A stretch of 64,000 bases of DNA, taken from contig NZ_JBARWZ010000015.1 in NCBI RefSeq assembly GCF_049647105.1, positions 1 to 64,000 of the forward strand, given 5' to 3'. The translations under genes and the position numbers were made by a program. The stretch's first letter is position 1; each line of letters starts with the position of its first letter. The stretch is from Actinophytocola sp049647105. Its GTDB lineage: Bacteria; Actinomycetota; Actinomycetes; Mycobacteriales; Pseudonocardiaceae. Positions 32,307-40,858 of the stretch are shown here, one piece after another. The notes below the pieces were generated by a model, which was given only the letters and a program-made list of their open reading frames with translations, did no database searches and had not been told where the DNA came from.

Positions 32307-33176
32307 ATGACCACTTCGATCGACGCCACCGCCGCGGGTACGTGGCGGCTGGGTGACCGCACCGTCAACCGCATGGGCTTCGGGGCCATGCGCCTCATGC
32401 AGCACGCCGACGGCACGCCCAGCGACCGCGACCAGGCGATGACCGTCCTCCGCAGGGCCCTCGAGCTGGGCGTCAACCACATCGACACCGCCGCGTTCTA
32501 CTTCTCCCCGGTCCGCTCCGCCAACGAACTGATCAACTCCGCGCTCGCGCCCTACCCGGAGGACCTGGTCATCACCACGAAGGTCGGCCCCGGACGGGAC
32601 CCGGCGGGCGACTGGCACCACGTGAGCACGATGAAGGCGCTGCGCGGGCAGGTCGAGGAGAACATCCGCCAGCTCGGCCTCGACCACCTCGACGTGGTCA
32701 ACCTCCGCATCGGGCAGGCCCTCGATCGTGGTGAGGGCTCACTCGCCGAGCCGTTCACCGCACTCGCCGAGCTTCAGCGGGAAGGTCTCATTCGTCACCT
32801 CGGTATCTCCAACGTCACCGCTGACCACCTGAAAGAGGCGCTGGGAATCGCTTCGGTGGTGTGCGTCCAAAACCAGTACGGACTGACCGTGCGCCGTGAG
32901 GACGACGCGCTGGTCGACCTCTGCGCGGAGCACGGCGTCGCGTTCGTGCCGTTCTTCGCCATCGCCAGCGGCACGGAGCAGGCCGTGGTCAGCGAGGTCG
33001 CCACGGCCCGTGGCGTCAGCGAGGCGCAGGTCCGGCTCGCCTGGACCCTCCACAAGGGGCCGAACGTGCTTGCCATTCCCGGCACCGGCAACCCGGCGCA
33101 CCTCGAGGAGAACGTGGCCGCCGCCGGGTTGCGCCTGAGCGAGGAGGAGCTGTCCCGCTTGGACACGATCGGGTGA
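32307..33176 (+). CDS. Aldo/keto reductase
   Basis: A 289-residue TIM-barrel NADPH oxidoreductase from ATG 32307. It shows MGFGAMRL, LGVNHIDTAAFYFSPVRSAN (Asp and Tyr of the catalytic set), LVITTKVGPGRD (Lys), HLDVVNLRIG, LIRHLGISNVTADHLKEAL, VVCVQNQYGL and ALAIPGT-like VLAIPGTGNPAHLEENV. The usual catalytic His (in LxLxHW) is replaced in HLDVVNLR, a variation found in a subgroup of bacterial members. Substrate unknown. The gene is divergent from a LuxR-type regulator that probably controls it; both are insertions in the otherwise gpmA-senX3 order. Confidence 0.9.
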   Translation: MTTSIDATAAGTWRLGDRTVNRMGFGAMRLMQHADGTPSDRDQAMTVLRRALELGVNHIDTAAFYFSPVRSANELINSALAPYPEDLVITTKVGPGRDPAGDWHHVSTMKALRGQVEENIRQLGLDHLDVVNLRIGQALDRGEGSLAEPFTALAELQREGLIRHLGISNVTADHLKEALGIASVVCVQNQYGLTVRREDDALVDLCAEHGVAFVPFFAIASGTEQAVVSEVATARGVSEAQVRLAWTLHKGPNVLAIPGTGNPAHLEENVAAAGLRLSEEELSRLDTIG

Positions 33177-33283
33177 ACTCCGGCTTTCGCTCGGGCGAAC
33201 AACGGCGATTTGGGTGTCAGGACAATCACCTAAGCCCGTGGCGGACTGGTCCGCGCCACCCCTGACCTGCCTACGATTCGCCG

Positions 33284-34438
33284 GTGACCGACTTGGTCTG
33301 GATCATCCTGACAGCCGGAGCGCTGGTCGTCGGCCTCGTCGTCGGCGGAGCGATCACCAGAGCGCGACAGCGGTCGGCGGCGCAGCCCCCGGCCGGCCCG
33401 ACGATTGCCGCCCTGCTCGAGAAGCTCGTGCACTCCTCGCACAACGCGGTCGTCATCCTCGACGAGTTCGGCGACGTCGTGCAGCACAACCCGCGCGCTG
33501 AGGAGCTGGGGGTGGTCCGCAACCGCCGGGTCGACGCCCACCTCAAGAAGGCCGCGGAGCTGGCCAAGGAGACCGGTGAGCCGGTCGAGATCGAGCTGCG
33601 CCCCCTGGAACGCTCCTACGGCCGAGGCCCGGAGGCGGTCCGCGGCGAGATCCGTCCGCTCGGCGACGGGTTCCTCGCCGTGGACGCCGCCGACGAGTCC
33701 GAGGCGGTCCGCCTGGAGGCCACCCGCCGCGACTTCGTCGCCAACGTCAGCCACGAGCTGAAGACCCCGGTCGGCGCCATGGCGCTGCTGGCCGAGGCGT
33801 TGCTGGACTCGGCAGACGACCCCGAGTCCGTCCGCCGGTTCACCGGCAAGGTCCACCACGAGGCCACCCGCCTCGGCAGGCTCGTCACCGAGCTGATCGC
33901 GCTGTCCCGCCTGCAGGGTGCGGAGCGGCTGCCGGAGCTGAACGCGGTGGAGATCGACGCCGTCGTGCGCGACGCGCTCGGCCGCGCGAAGCTGTCCGCG
34001 GAGACCACCGGCATCGACATCGCGACCGACGCCGACTCGAGCCTGCTCGTGGAGGGAGACCGGACACTGCTGGTCACGGCCCTGGCGAACCTCCTGGAGA
34101 ACGCCGTCGCCTACTCCACGCCGGGCAGTCCCGTCTCGATCAGCCGCCGTCGCGCCGGCGATTTCGTCGAGATCGCGGTCACCGACCGCGGCATCGGCAT
34201 CCCGGAGGAGGAACAGCAGCGCGTGTTCGAGCGCTTCTACCGCCTCGACAGGGCGCGTTCGCGCGCGACCGGCGGTACCGGCCTCGGGCTCGCGATCGTC
34301 AAGCACGTCGCCGCCAACCACGGCGGTGAGGTCAGGCTGTGGAGCCGCCCGGGCACCGGCTCCACGTTCACGCTGCGCATACCGGCCCACCCGAACTCCC
34401 ATGGCAGTAGCCCCAACGGTGCAGGAGGCAACCAGTGA
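33284..34438 (+). CDS. senX3: Two-component sensor histidine kinase
   Basis: A 384-residue kinase from GTG 33284. One clear membrane helix (about 4-24) precedes a PAS-like region (about 40-145: LVHSSHNAVVILDEFGDVVQ). The HisKA box is FVANVSHELKTPVGAMALLA (His157). ATPase motifs are the N-box NLLENAVAYS, G1 DRGIGIPEEEQQRVFERFYR and G2 GGTGLGLAIVKHVAANHGG. A TACGAT hexamer (33272-33277) lies 6 bases before the GTG, suggesting a leaderless message. With RegX3 it forms the phosphate-starvation system of actinomycetes; the genes overlap by 4 bases. Confidence 0.95.
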   Translation: MTDLVWIILTAGALVVGLVVGGAITRARQRSAAQPPAGPTIAALLEKLVHSSHNAVVILDEFGDVVQHNPRAEELGVVRNRRVDAHLKKAAELAKETGEPVEIELRPLERSYGRGPEAVRGEIRPLGDGFLAVDAADESEAVRLEATRRDFVANVSHELKTPVGAMALLAEALLDSADDPESVRRFTGKVHHEATRLGRLVTELIALSRLQGAERLPELNAVEIDAVVRDALGRAKLSAETTGIDIATDADSSLLVEGDRTLLVTALANLLENAVAYSTPGSPVSISRRRAGDFVEIAVTDRGIGIPEEEQQRVFERFYRLDRARSRATGGTGLGLAIVKHVAANHGGEVRLWSRPGTGSTFTLRIPAHPNSHGSSPNGAGGNQ

Positions 34439-35118
34439 CCAGGGTGCTGATCGTCGAGGACGAGGAGTCGTTCGCGGACCCGCTCGCCTTCCTGCTGCGC
34501 AAGGAGGGCTTCACGGCCGCCGTCGCGAGCACCGGCCAGCAGGCGCTGGCGGAGTTCGACCGCAACGGTGCCGACATCGTGCTGCTCGACCTGATGTTGC
34601 CCGGGATGAGCGGCACGGACGTGTGCAAGGCGCTGCGGCAGCGCTCCGCCGTGCCGGTGATCATGGTGACCGCCCGCGACAGCGAGATCGACAAGGTCGT
34701 GGGCCTGGAGATCGGCGCAGACGACTATGTGACGAAGCCGTACTCGGCGCGTGAGCTGATCGCGCGGGTGCGTGCGGTGCTGCGCCGGGGCGGCGAGTCC
34801 CCGGACGGTGAGCTGCCGCAGGTGCTCGCGGCGGGCCCGGTCCGGATGGACGTCGAGCGGCACGTGGTGACCGTCGGCGGCGGCGAGGTCCCGCTCCCGC
34901 TGAAGGAGTTCGACCTGCTCGAGTACCTTCTCCGCAACGTCGGGCGGGTGCTCACGCGCGGTCAGCTGATCGACCGGGTGTGGGGCGCGGACTACGTCGG
35001 CGACACCAAGACGCTCGACGTCCACGTGAAGCGGCTGCGGTCCAAGATCGAACCGGACCCGGCATCGCCGAGGCACCTCGTCACCGTGCGTGGTCTCGGC
35101 TACAAGTTCGAATCGTGA
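34435..35118 (+). CDS. regX3: Response regulator RegX3 (PhoP/OmpR type)
   Basis: A 227-residue regulator. The receiver domain (1-120) has the acidic pocket VEDEESF, phospho-Asp52 (VLLDLMLPGMSG), Thr in VTARDSE and Lys101 (YVTKPYSARELIARVRA). The winged helix (about 130-225) shows VPLPLKEFDLLEYLLRNVGR, VWGADYVGDTKTLDVHVKRL and HLVTVRGLGYKFES. It acts with SenX3 in controlling phosphate uptake and related genes. GTG 34435 overlaps the senX3 stop. No clear PHO-box repeat was recognised upstream of senX3. Confidence 0.96.
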   Translation: MTRVLIVEDEESFADPLAFLLRKEGFTAAVASTGQQALAEFDRNGADIVLLDLMLPGMSGTDVCKALRQRSAVPVIMVTARDSEIDKVVGLEIGADDYVTKPYSARELIARVRAVLRRGGESPDGELPQVLAAGPVRMDVERHVVTVGGGEVPLPLKEFDLLEYLLRNVGRVLTRGQLIDRVWGADYVGDTKTLDVHVKRLRSKIEPDPASPRHLVTVRGLGYKFES

Positions 35119-35162
35119 AGAAACTCTTCCCATAACGCGACCGCCCGGTAACCTTGCGCCCC

Positions 35163-36113
35163 GTGCGCCTTGGGGTTCTGGACGTGGGCTCGAACACGGT
35201 CCACCTGCTCGTCGTGGACGCGCATCGGGGCGCGCACCCGATGCCGGCCAGCTCAGAGCGGACCGTGCTGCGTCTCGCCGAGCGCCTGACCAGCAACGGA
35301 GACCTGTCCGCATCGGGTGTCGACGACCTGGTGCACACGGTCGCGCTGGCCAAGAAGTCGGCGCGCAAGCTCGGCTGCGAGGACCTGATGGCCTTCGCGA
35401 CCTCGGCCGTCCGCGACTGCGGCAACGTCGCCGACGTTCTTACCAGGGTCCGTGCCGAGACCGGCGTCGAACTGCGGGTCCTCACCGGCGCGGACGAGGC
35501 CAAGCTGACCTTCCTCGCCGCCCGGCGCTGGCTCGGCTGGTCCGCGGGCAGGCTGCTGGTGCTCGACATCGGCGGCGGCTCGCTGGAGCTGGCCATCGGC
35601 ATCGACGAGGCACCCGACTACGCGAAGTCGGTCCCGTTCGGCGCGGGCCGCCTCACCAGGGAACGGTTCTCGGCCGACCCGCCGGACCGGGACGAGGTGG
35701 CCGCGACCGCCGACTGGCTGGCCGAGCAGCTCGCGCCGGTCGCGAAGAAGGTCGCGAAACGGGGCGAACCGGACCGGGTGGTCGCCACCTCGAAGACGTT
35801 CCGCACGCTCGCCCGGCTGACCGGCGCCGCGCCGTCGTCGGCGGGTCCAAGGGTACGCCGGGTGCTGACCGAACCGGGGTTACGGCAGCTCATCGCGTTC
35901 ATCTCGCGTATGAACGCGGCCGACCTGGCAGAGTTGGAGGGCGTGAGCGCGAGCCGGTCACACCAGCTGGTCGCCGGTGCCCTGGTGGCACAGGCCACGA
36001 TGCGTGCTCTGTCACGGCAGGAACTGGAGATCTGTCCGTGGGCCTTGCGAGAGGGAGTCATCCTGCGCCGGCTGGACACGGTCGACGGAACCGCCGATGG
36101 GGAGGAGTCTTGA
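35163..36113 (+). CDS. Ppx/GppA-family phosphatase (Rv0496-like)
   Basis: A 316-residue member of the exopolyphosphatase/pppGpp phosphatase family. GTG 35163 is preferred (MRLGVLDVGSNTVHLLVVDA); a TAACCT hexamer at 35149-35154 lies 8 bases upstream, so it may be leaderless. The ASKHA-fold motifs are DVGSNTVHLL (phosphate 1), FATSAVRDCGN, VLDIGGGSLELAIG (phosphate 2) and FGAGRLTRERF. It probably degrades polyphosphate or pppGpp; mycobacterial Rv0496 acts on short polyphosphate. It follows regX3 after 44 bases, linking phosphate sensing with polyphosphate use. Confidence 0.9.
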   Translation: MRLGVLDVGSNTVHLLVVDAHRGAHPMPASSERTVLRLAERLTSNGDLSASGVDDLVHTVALAKKSARKLGCEDLMAFATSAVRDCGNVADVLTRVRAETGVELRVLTGADEAKLTFLAARRWLGWSAGRLLVLDIGGGSLELAIGIDEAPDYAKSVPFGAGRLTRERFSADPPDRDEVAATADWLAEQLAPVAKKVAKRGEPDRVVATSKTFRTLARLTGAAPSSAGPRVRRVLTEPGLRQLIAFISRMNAADLAELEGVSASRSHQLVAGALVAQATMRALSRQELEICPWALREGVILRRLDTVDGTADGEES

Positions 36114-36235
36114 TGCTCGCCGACGACCCCGCCGGAAGGCAGTTCATAATGTTTGGCGATCCCTGCGAGCATGAAGGGCAGTCAAGCGTCGCCGCTGGAC
36201 GATTTGGCCGGCGCCAGGCACGGTGGAGTCGATGA
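36113..36235 (+). CDS. Candidate 40-residue coupled small gene
   Basis: ATG 36113 overlaps the Ppx/GppA stop (TGATG) and is preceded by GGGGAGGAG at a good spacing. The 40-residue frame (MLADDPAGRQFIMFGDPCEH, ending GRRQARWSR) ends at TGA 36235, overlapping the ATG (36232) of the next gene. Coupling at both ends and a strong ribosome site favour translation, if only to carry ribosomes to the next gene. No domain is recognisable and it may be a leader-like frame. Confidence 0.4.
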   Translation: MLADDPAGRQFIMFGDPCEHEGQSSVAAGRFGRRQARWSR

Positions 36236-37515
36236 GTCACGAAGGCGGACCTGAGCAGCCGCAGCGCACGGTCGCCGAGCTGCTCGCCAAGTACGGCGCC
36301 GAGTCGGGCGAACGTGCCCCCCGGCGGCGTCGTCGGCGCGCGGACGACATGGACGACACCGGCGCGCAGGCGATCATCGACCGGGTCCTGTCGGAGTCCG
36401 GCGAGATGCGGGCCATCCGCGACGACATGCCGCCGCCGGAGCGCACCTCGCACAGACGGGGCACGTCGACCGGCCAGTACCCGCGCCTGCAGCCGCCGCC
36501 GCAGCCGCAGGAGCCGCCGCTGCGCCGCCAGCCACCGCAGCCCTCCCAGCAGCTGCCGAGGCCGCTGCCATCGCATCAGCCGCCGCAGCCGTCCCAGCAG
36601 CTGCCAAGGCCCGCGCCGCAGCACCATCCCGGGCCGCCGCCCGTCGGGCCACCGTCGTCGGGCCGCCTGCCCGCCATTTCGCGGCCGAACGAGCCGACCA
36701 CCCCCGTCCGCGGCACGCCGAGGCCGATCCAGGGTCCGCCCCCGGACCGGCAGCCGCCGCGCCCACAGCCGTCGCAGCGCATGCCGTTGCCGCCACCGCC
36801 GGGCGGCAACCGCGAACGCACGGGCGGCAACCGCGAACGCAGCGGCATCCAGCCGTCGCTCCGGTCCCGCCTGGACGGCCTGACCGACTCGGCCCCGCCG
36901 CCACCGCCGCCGATGCCGTCGGCGTCGCAGGAGCCGACGACGGAGGAGCTGCCGAGGGTGTCGGGCCGCGTCCCGGTCGACGGCTCGATGACCGGCCGCC
37001 GCCCGGTCGTGCCCGGTGCCGACAGCCGCACCCGCATCTCGCCGGTGTACCCGCCGCCGCACGACCCGTACGCGGACGTACCGGACGAGAAGGAGGACTA
37101 CCGGTCCTCCTACCCGGCGACCGGCCAGAACGACCGGTACGACTCGGCCGAGTACGACAACCTGATCGACGAGGACGACGACCGCGTCCGCGACTTCGAC
37201 AGCGACCTGGACGACCTCGAGGACGACGACCTCGACGACGACCGCGTCCGGTCGCCCGCCAAGGAGTGGGCGATCATGGGCGGCCAGCTCGCGCTGGGGG
37301 TCATCGGCGGTGCCGCGATCTGGCTCGGGTTCAACTGGCTGTGGGGCTTCATGCCGCAGGCCGCACTGGTCGTCGCGCTCGCCGTCATCGTCGGGCTCGT
37401 GCTGATCGTCAGGAAGATCCGCCGCGCGGAGGACCTGCAGACGACGTTCCTCGCGGTGCTGGTCGGCCTGGTCGTGACCGTGTCGCCTGCCGCGTTGCTG
37501 CTGCTGAACAAGTGA
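36232..37515 (+). CDS. Pro-rich membrane protein (Rv0497-like)
   Basis: A 427-residue protein from ATG 36232. Residues 1-55 are charged (VAELLAKYGAESGERAPRRR then a RRRRADDMDD run). Residues about 75-235 are a Pro/Gln/Arg-rich disordered section with repeats of PPQPSQQLPRP. An acidic part follows (EYDNLIDEDDDRVRDFDSD, DDLEDDDLDDDRV), then three membrane helices (about 350-370, 375-395, 405-425). The position between the Ppx/GppA and TIM-barrel genes and the N-terminal RTVAELLAKYG match Rv0497-type proteins of unknown function. It overlaps the next gene by 4 bases. Confidence 0.85.
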   Translation: MSHEGGPEQPQRTVAELLAKYGAESGERAPRRRRRRADDMDDTGAQAIIDRVLSESGEMRAIRDDMPPPERTSHRRGTSTGQYPRLQPPPQPQEPPLRRQPPQPSQQLPRPLPSHQPPQPSQQLPRPAPQHHPGPPPVGPPSSGRLPAISRPNEPTTPVRGTPRPIQGPPPDRQPPRPQPSQRMPLPPPPGGNRERTGGNRERSGIQPSLRSRLDGLTDSAPPPPPPMPSASQEPTTEELPRVSGRVPVDGSMTGRRPVVPGADSRTRISPVYPPPHDPYADVPDEKEDYRSSYPATGQNDRYDSAEYDNLIDEDDDRVRDFDSDLDDLEDDDLDDDRVRSPAKEWAIMGGQLALGVIGGAAIWLGFNWLWGFMPQAALVVALAVIVGLVLIVRKIRRAEDLQTTFLAVLVGLVVTVSPAALLLLNK

Positions 37516-38291
37516 GAGTTCCTGTCGGCGTCTCGACCGCTTCCGTGTGGCCGCAGACGGCGACCACCGCGTTCGAGCTGGCCGCGACGCTGGGCTACGA
37601 CGGTGTCGAGGTGATGGTGTGGGCCGACCCGATCAGCCAGGACCCGGCCGCGATACGCAGGCGGTCCCGGCAGTACCGGGTGCCGGTGCTGGCCGTGCAC
37701 GCGCCCTGCCTGCTGATCACGCAGCGGGTGTGGTCGCCGAGGCCGGAGGAGCGGCTGCGCCGGTCGGTGCAGGCGGCGCAGGACCTCGACGCGTCGACCG
37801 TGGTGATCCACCCGCCGTTCCGGTGGCAGCGCAGGTACGCGGAGGGCTTCGCGGACCTCGTGTCGGAGCTGGAGGAGTCGTCCGGGATCGCGATCGCCGT
37901 GGAGAACATGTTCCCGGTGCGCCGGTTCGGCGGGCAGGTGTCGGCGTTCGAGCCGTCGATCGACCCCACGGATGTCGGCTACCGGCACTACACATTGGAC
38001 CTGTCGCACACGGCGGCGGCCGGTGAGGACGCGATGGCGCTCCGGTCCAGGATGGGACGCGGCCTGACGCACCTCCACCTCGCGGACGGGACGGGCCAGC
38101 CGAAGGACGAACACCTGGTCCCCGGCCACGGCACCCAGCCGTGCGCCGAGGTGTGCGAGTCGCTGACCAGGGACGGGTTCTCGGGCCAGGTGGTGCTGGA
38201 GATCAACACCCGTCGCGCGCGGACGGCGGCCGAACGCGCGAAGGACCTTGCGGAGGCGCTGCTCTTCGCTCGTCTGCACCTTGGACAGTGA
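37512..38291 (+). CDS. Xylose isomerase-like TIM-barrel protein (Rv0498-like)
   Basis: A 259-residue protein from GTG 37512 overlapping the previous stop. The AP-endonuclease-2/sugar isomerase barrel is shown by VPVGVSTASVWP, ELAATLGYDGVEVMVWADP, VLAVHAPCLL, STVVIHPPFRWQ, GIAIAVENMFPVR, YTLDLSHTAAAG, LTHLHLADGTGQPKDEHLVP and GQVVLEINTRR. The His, Glu and Asp set needed for metal binding is present. Substrate unknown; the order matches mycobacterial Rv0497-Rv0498. Confidence 0.9.
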   Translation: MRVPVGVSTASVWPQTATTAFELAATLGYDGVEVMVWADPISQDPAAIRRRSRQYRVPVLAVHAPCLLITQRVWSPRPEERLRRSVQAAQDLDASTVVIHPPFRWQRRYAEGFADLVSELEESSGIAIAVENMFPVRRFGGQVSAFEPSIDPTDVGYRHYTLDLSHTAAAGEDAMALRSRMGRGLTHLHLADGTGQPKDEHLVPGHGTQPCAEVCESLTRDGFSGQVVLEINTRRARTAAERAKDLAEALLFARLHLGQ

Positions 38292-38404
38292 GTGCCTCCC
38301 GAGTGGACCCGCCCAATTTCGGTCCTCGCGCTATCACGTCATAACTGGCCGGCCACCAGCCGGAAGCCACCCATCGACAACCGCCGGGCCGTAAAGTCCC
38401 GCAC

Positions 38405-39331
38405 GTGCACCCGCTTCGTAGCCTGATCCTGGCCGCGGCCGGCAACGACGTGACCCGTCGGCTGGTCGCGACCGCCCCGGTGAGCCGGGACGTCGTACGT
38501 CGCTTCGTGGCAGGCGAGACCACCGCCGACGCGATCGAGGCCACCAGGACCCTCGTGGACCAGGGGCTGACCGTCACCCTCGACTACCTTGGCGAGGACA
38601 CCACCGACAAGTTGCTCGCCGAGCAGACCGTCCAGGCCTACCTGGAACTGCTCGACGGCCTCCACCGCGACGGCCTCGCCAAGTACGCCGAGGTGAGCGT
38701 CAAGCTCTCCGCGGTCGGCCAGGCGCTCGACGAGGACCTCGCGGCCGAGAACGCCGCCCGCATCTGCGCCAAGGCGCAGGAGTGCGGCACGACGGTCACT
38801 CTCGACATGGAGGACCACACCACCACCGACTCCACGTTGCGTGTCCTCGCCGGACTGCGTGCCACCTGGCCGTGGGTCGGCGCGGTGCTGCAGGCCTACC
38901 TGCGCCGCACCGAGGAGGACTGCGTGCGGCTCGCGACCGATGGCTCCCGGGTTCGCCTCTGCAAGGGCGCGTACGCGGAACCGTCGGAGGTCGCGTTCGC
39001 CGACGCGCACGAGGTGGACCGGAGCTACGTGCGCTGCGCGAACGCGCTGCTGCGCGGCGAGGGCTTTCCCATGTTCGCCACCCACGACCCTCGGCTGGTC
39101 GAGATCGTGAACGCGCGCGCGGAGGCGCTGGACCGCAAGCCTGGCGGCTTCGAGTTCCAGATGCTGTACGGCATCCGCCCGGACGAGCAGCTACGGCTGG
39201 CGGGACTCGGGCACACGGTCCGCGTGTACGTTCCTTACGGCGTGCAGTGGTACGGCTATCTCATGCGCAGGCTCGCCGAACGGCCCGCGAACACGGCGTT
39301 CTTCTTACGTGCCTTGGTATCCCGCAAGTAG
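38405..39331 (+). CDS. Proline dehydrogenase
   Basis: A 308-residue FAD enzyme from GTG 38405 that oxidises proline to pyrroline-5-carboxylate. The barrel motifs are VTLDYLGEDTTD, AEVSVKLSAVGQALDED, VTLDMEDHTTTDSTL, VGAVLQAYLRRTEED, RLCKGAYAEPSEVAF, PMFATHDPRLVEI, FEFQMLYGIRPDEQLRL and YVPYGVQWYGYLMRRLAERP. This is the short monofunctional PutA-like type of actinomycetes. A P5C dehydrogenase gene, its usual partner, is not adjacent; instead proC lies 1.5 kb downstream. Confidence 0.94.
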   Translation: MHPLRSLILAAAGNDVTRRLVATAPVSRDVVRRFVAGETTADAIEATRTLVDQGLTVTLDYLGEDTTDKLLAEQTVQAYLELLDGLHRDGLAKYAEVSVKLSAVGQALDEDLAAENAARICAKAQECGTTVTLDMEDHTTTDSTLRVLAGLRATWPWVGAVLQAYLRRTEEDCVRLATDGSRVRLCKGAYAEPSEVAFADAHEVDRSYVRCANALLRGEGFPMFATHDPRLVEIVNARAEALDRKPGGFEFQMLYGIRPDEQLRLAGLGHTVRVYVPYGVQWYGYLMRRLAERPANTAFFLRALVSRK

Positions 39332-39389
39332 TCGCGCTTCGGGTACCGCGATCTGATCAAGTATCCCCGGACGTGGCAGGGTAATAATC

Positions 39390-40238
39390 ATGAGCAGTCT
39401 TGCGGGCCAGGGCGACACGCGTCCGGGACACGGCGGCGCCGGTCCCTTCACGACCGCGTCGCGCGTGCGGTCGCTGGGTGACGGCACCTTCGCCGCGAAC
39501 CTGTCGGGCCCGTGGACGATCGGCGGCAAGCCACACGGCGGGTTCCTCGTCGCCATGCTGGCCCGCGCGGCCACGGCGGCGGCGGGCAGCGGTTCACCCG
39601 TCGCGGACCCCCTGTCCGTCAGCGCGCAGTTCCTTCGCGCGCCAGAACCCGGCCCCGTGCTGTTACGCACCGAGGTGCGCAAGATCGGTCGCCAGGCGAC
39701 GGTCGTGGCGGTGCAGTTGGAGCAGCGCGGCCAGTCGTGTGTGGAGGGTGTGGTGACCACCGGCCGCCTGCCCCGGGAGCGGGCGGTGTGGTCGGACCTG
39801 CCCAACCAGCCTGCCGAGCCGCCGGGCAACGCGCTCGACCTGGCCGCCCTGCCGCTGGCGTCGGTGTTCCGCCTGACCGAGGGCTGCGACATCCGTCTCG
39901 ATCCGAACGGCGCCGGTTTCCTGCACGGCCAGACCAACGACCCGCCGCGCCTGCGCCTGTGGGCCCGCCCGCGCAGCGAACAGGTCGACCCGCTGTTCGC
40001 GCTCATGGCGGGTGACATCTCGATGCCGGTCACGTTCAACCTCGGCCGCTTCGGCTGGACCCCCACCGTCCAGATCACCGCGCTGCTCCGCTCGCGCCCC
40101 GCCCCCGGCTGGCTCCGCATCCACGTCGAATGCCGCGCGGTGCACGGCCCGTGGTTCGACGCCGACGCGACCGTCGTGGACGCCACGGGCCGCCTGATCT
40201 GCCAGTCCCGCCAGCTCGCCCTGTCGGCGAAGGCCTAG
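39390..40238 (+). CDS. Double hot-dog thioesterase-family protein (Rv0499-like)
   Basis: A 282-residue protein from ATG 39390. Two hot-dog halves are visible: TIGGKPHGGFLVAMLARAAT ... VSAQFLRAPEPGPVLLRTEV ... VVAVQLEQRGQSCVEGVVTT and the C-terminal SMPVTFNLGRFGWTPTVQIT ... LRIHVECRAVHGPWFDADAT ... GRLICQSRQLAL. This is the acyl-CoA thioesterase-like (4HBT_3) pattern. The natural acyl substrate is unknown. Position before proC fits mycobacterial Rv0499. Its last 4 bases overlap the converging L7/L12-repeat gene. Confidence 0.85.
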   Translation: MSSLAGQGDTRPGHGGAGPFTTASRVRSLGDGTFAANLSGPWTIGGKPHGGFLVAMLARAATAAAGSGSPVADPLSVSAQFLRAPEPGPVLLRTEVRKIGRQATVVAVQLEQRGQSCVEGVVTTGRLPRERAVWSDLPNQPAEPPGNALDLAALPLASVFRLTEGCDIRLDPNGAGFLHGQTNDPPRLRLWARPRSEQVDPLFALMAGDISMPVTFNLGRFGWTPTVQITALLRSRPAPGWLRIHVECRAVHGPWFDADATVVDATGRLICQSRQLALSAKA

Positions 40239-40825
40239 TTCAGGCCCCGGAAGTAACCATCCAGGCCACCGCCCTTGTTCTTCTTCGGCATGCGGTCCAC
40301 GACGTCCTTGCAGCGCCGGAGGTCCCAGCCGGTCTCGTCGCGGATGGACTTCACCGCGAGCACGACCTTGCCCGCCGCCGCCAGCTCACGGGCCCGCGCC
40401 ATGGTCTCCTCGCTGACCTCCCCGCGTGGCGCGGGCGGCTCGCCGGTGGCGGTCAGGGCGTCCGCGTACTCCTTCGCCTCGCGCAGGCCCATGCCGGTCC
40501 GCTCGCGCAGCTCCTTGATCGCGAGGATCGTCTTGCCCTCCGCCGCCAGCGCCTGCACCCGGTCGTCGTCGCGCCTGCGCGGGGCCGGGGTCAGGCCGAG
40601 CACGTACTCCTTGGCCTCGCGCAGGCCCATGCCGGTCGCCTGGCGCAGCTCCTTGATCGCCAGGACCGTCTTGCCGTCGGCCACGAGCTCGCGCAGCCGG
40701 GTGGTGAGGTCCCCGGTCACCGGGCGTCGCTCGACCGGCCCTCGGCGGCGTCGCAGGGCCATCAGGCCCAGGAACAGGCCAATGGCGATGACGACGCCGT
40801 ACAGGATCTGCGTGCCAGTGGACAT
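40235..40825 (-). CDS. Membrane-anchored protein with three ribosomal L7/L12 C-terminal-like repeats
   Basis: A 196-residue protein from ATG 40825. One membrane helix (7-24) and a basic stop-transfer (RRRRGPVERR) are followed by three repeats: 42-77 (ELVADGKTVLAIKELRQATG then MGLREAKEYV), 88-124 (ALAAEGKTILAIKELRERTG then MGLREAKEYA) and 142-180 (ELAAAGKVVLAVKSIRDETG then WDLRRCKDVV). Each resembles the KxxVIKxVRExTGLGLKEAKxxV part of the bL12 C-terminal domain, which recruits translation GTPases. It is not a normal ribosomal protein. A role in tethering a GTPase or ribosome to the membrane would be speculation. Confidence 0.85.
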   Translation of the reverse strand: MSTGTQILYGVVIAIGLFLGLMALRRRRGPVERRPVTGDLTTRLRELVADGKTVLAIKELRQATGMGLREAKEYVLGLTPAPRRRDDDRVQALAAEGKTILAIKELRERTGMGLREAKEYADALTATGEPPAPRGEVSEETMARARELAAAGKVVLAVKSIRDETGWDLRRCKDVVDRMPKKNKGGGLDGYFRGLN

Positions 40826-40858
40826 GCCGCTAGACGCTAGCGTGGGACGCTGTCCCGC

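Noticed and set aside
33177..33283. PHO-box (RegX3/PhoP) repeats before senX3
   Set aside because: GGCGAACA and GGCGATTT partly resemble a direct repeat, but they do not fit the GTTCACC-type or G(T/G)TCAYYYR repeat well enough.
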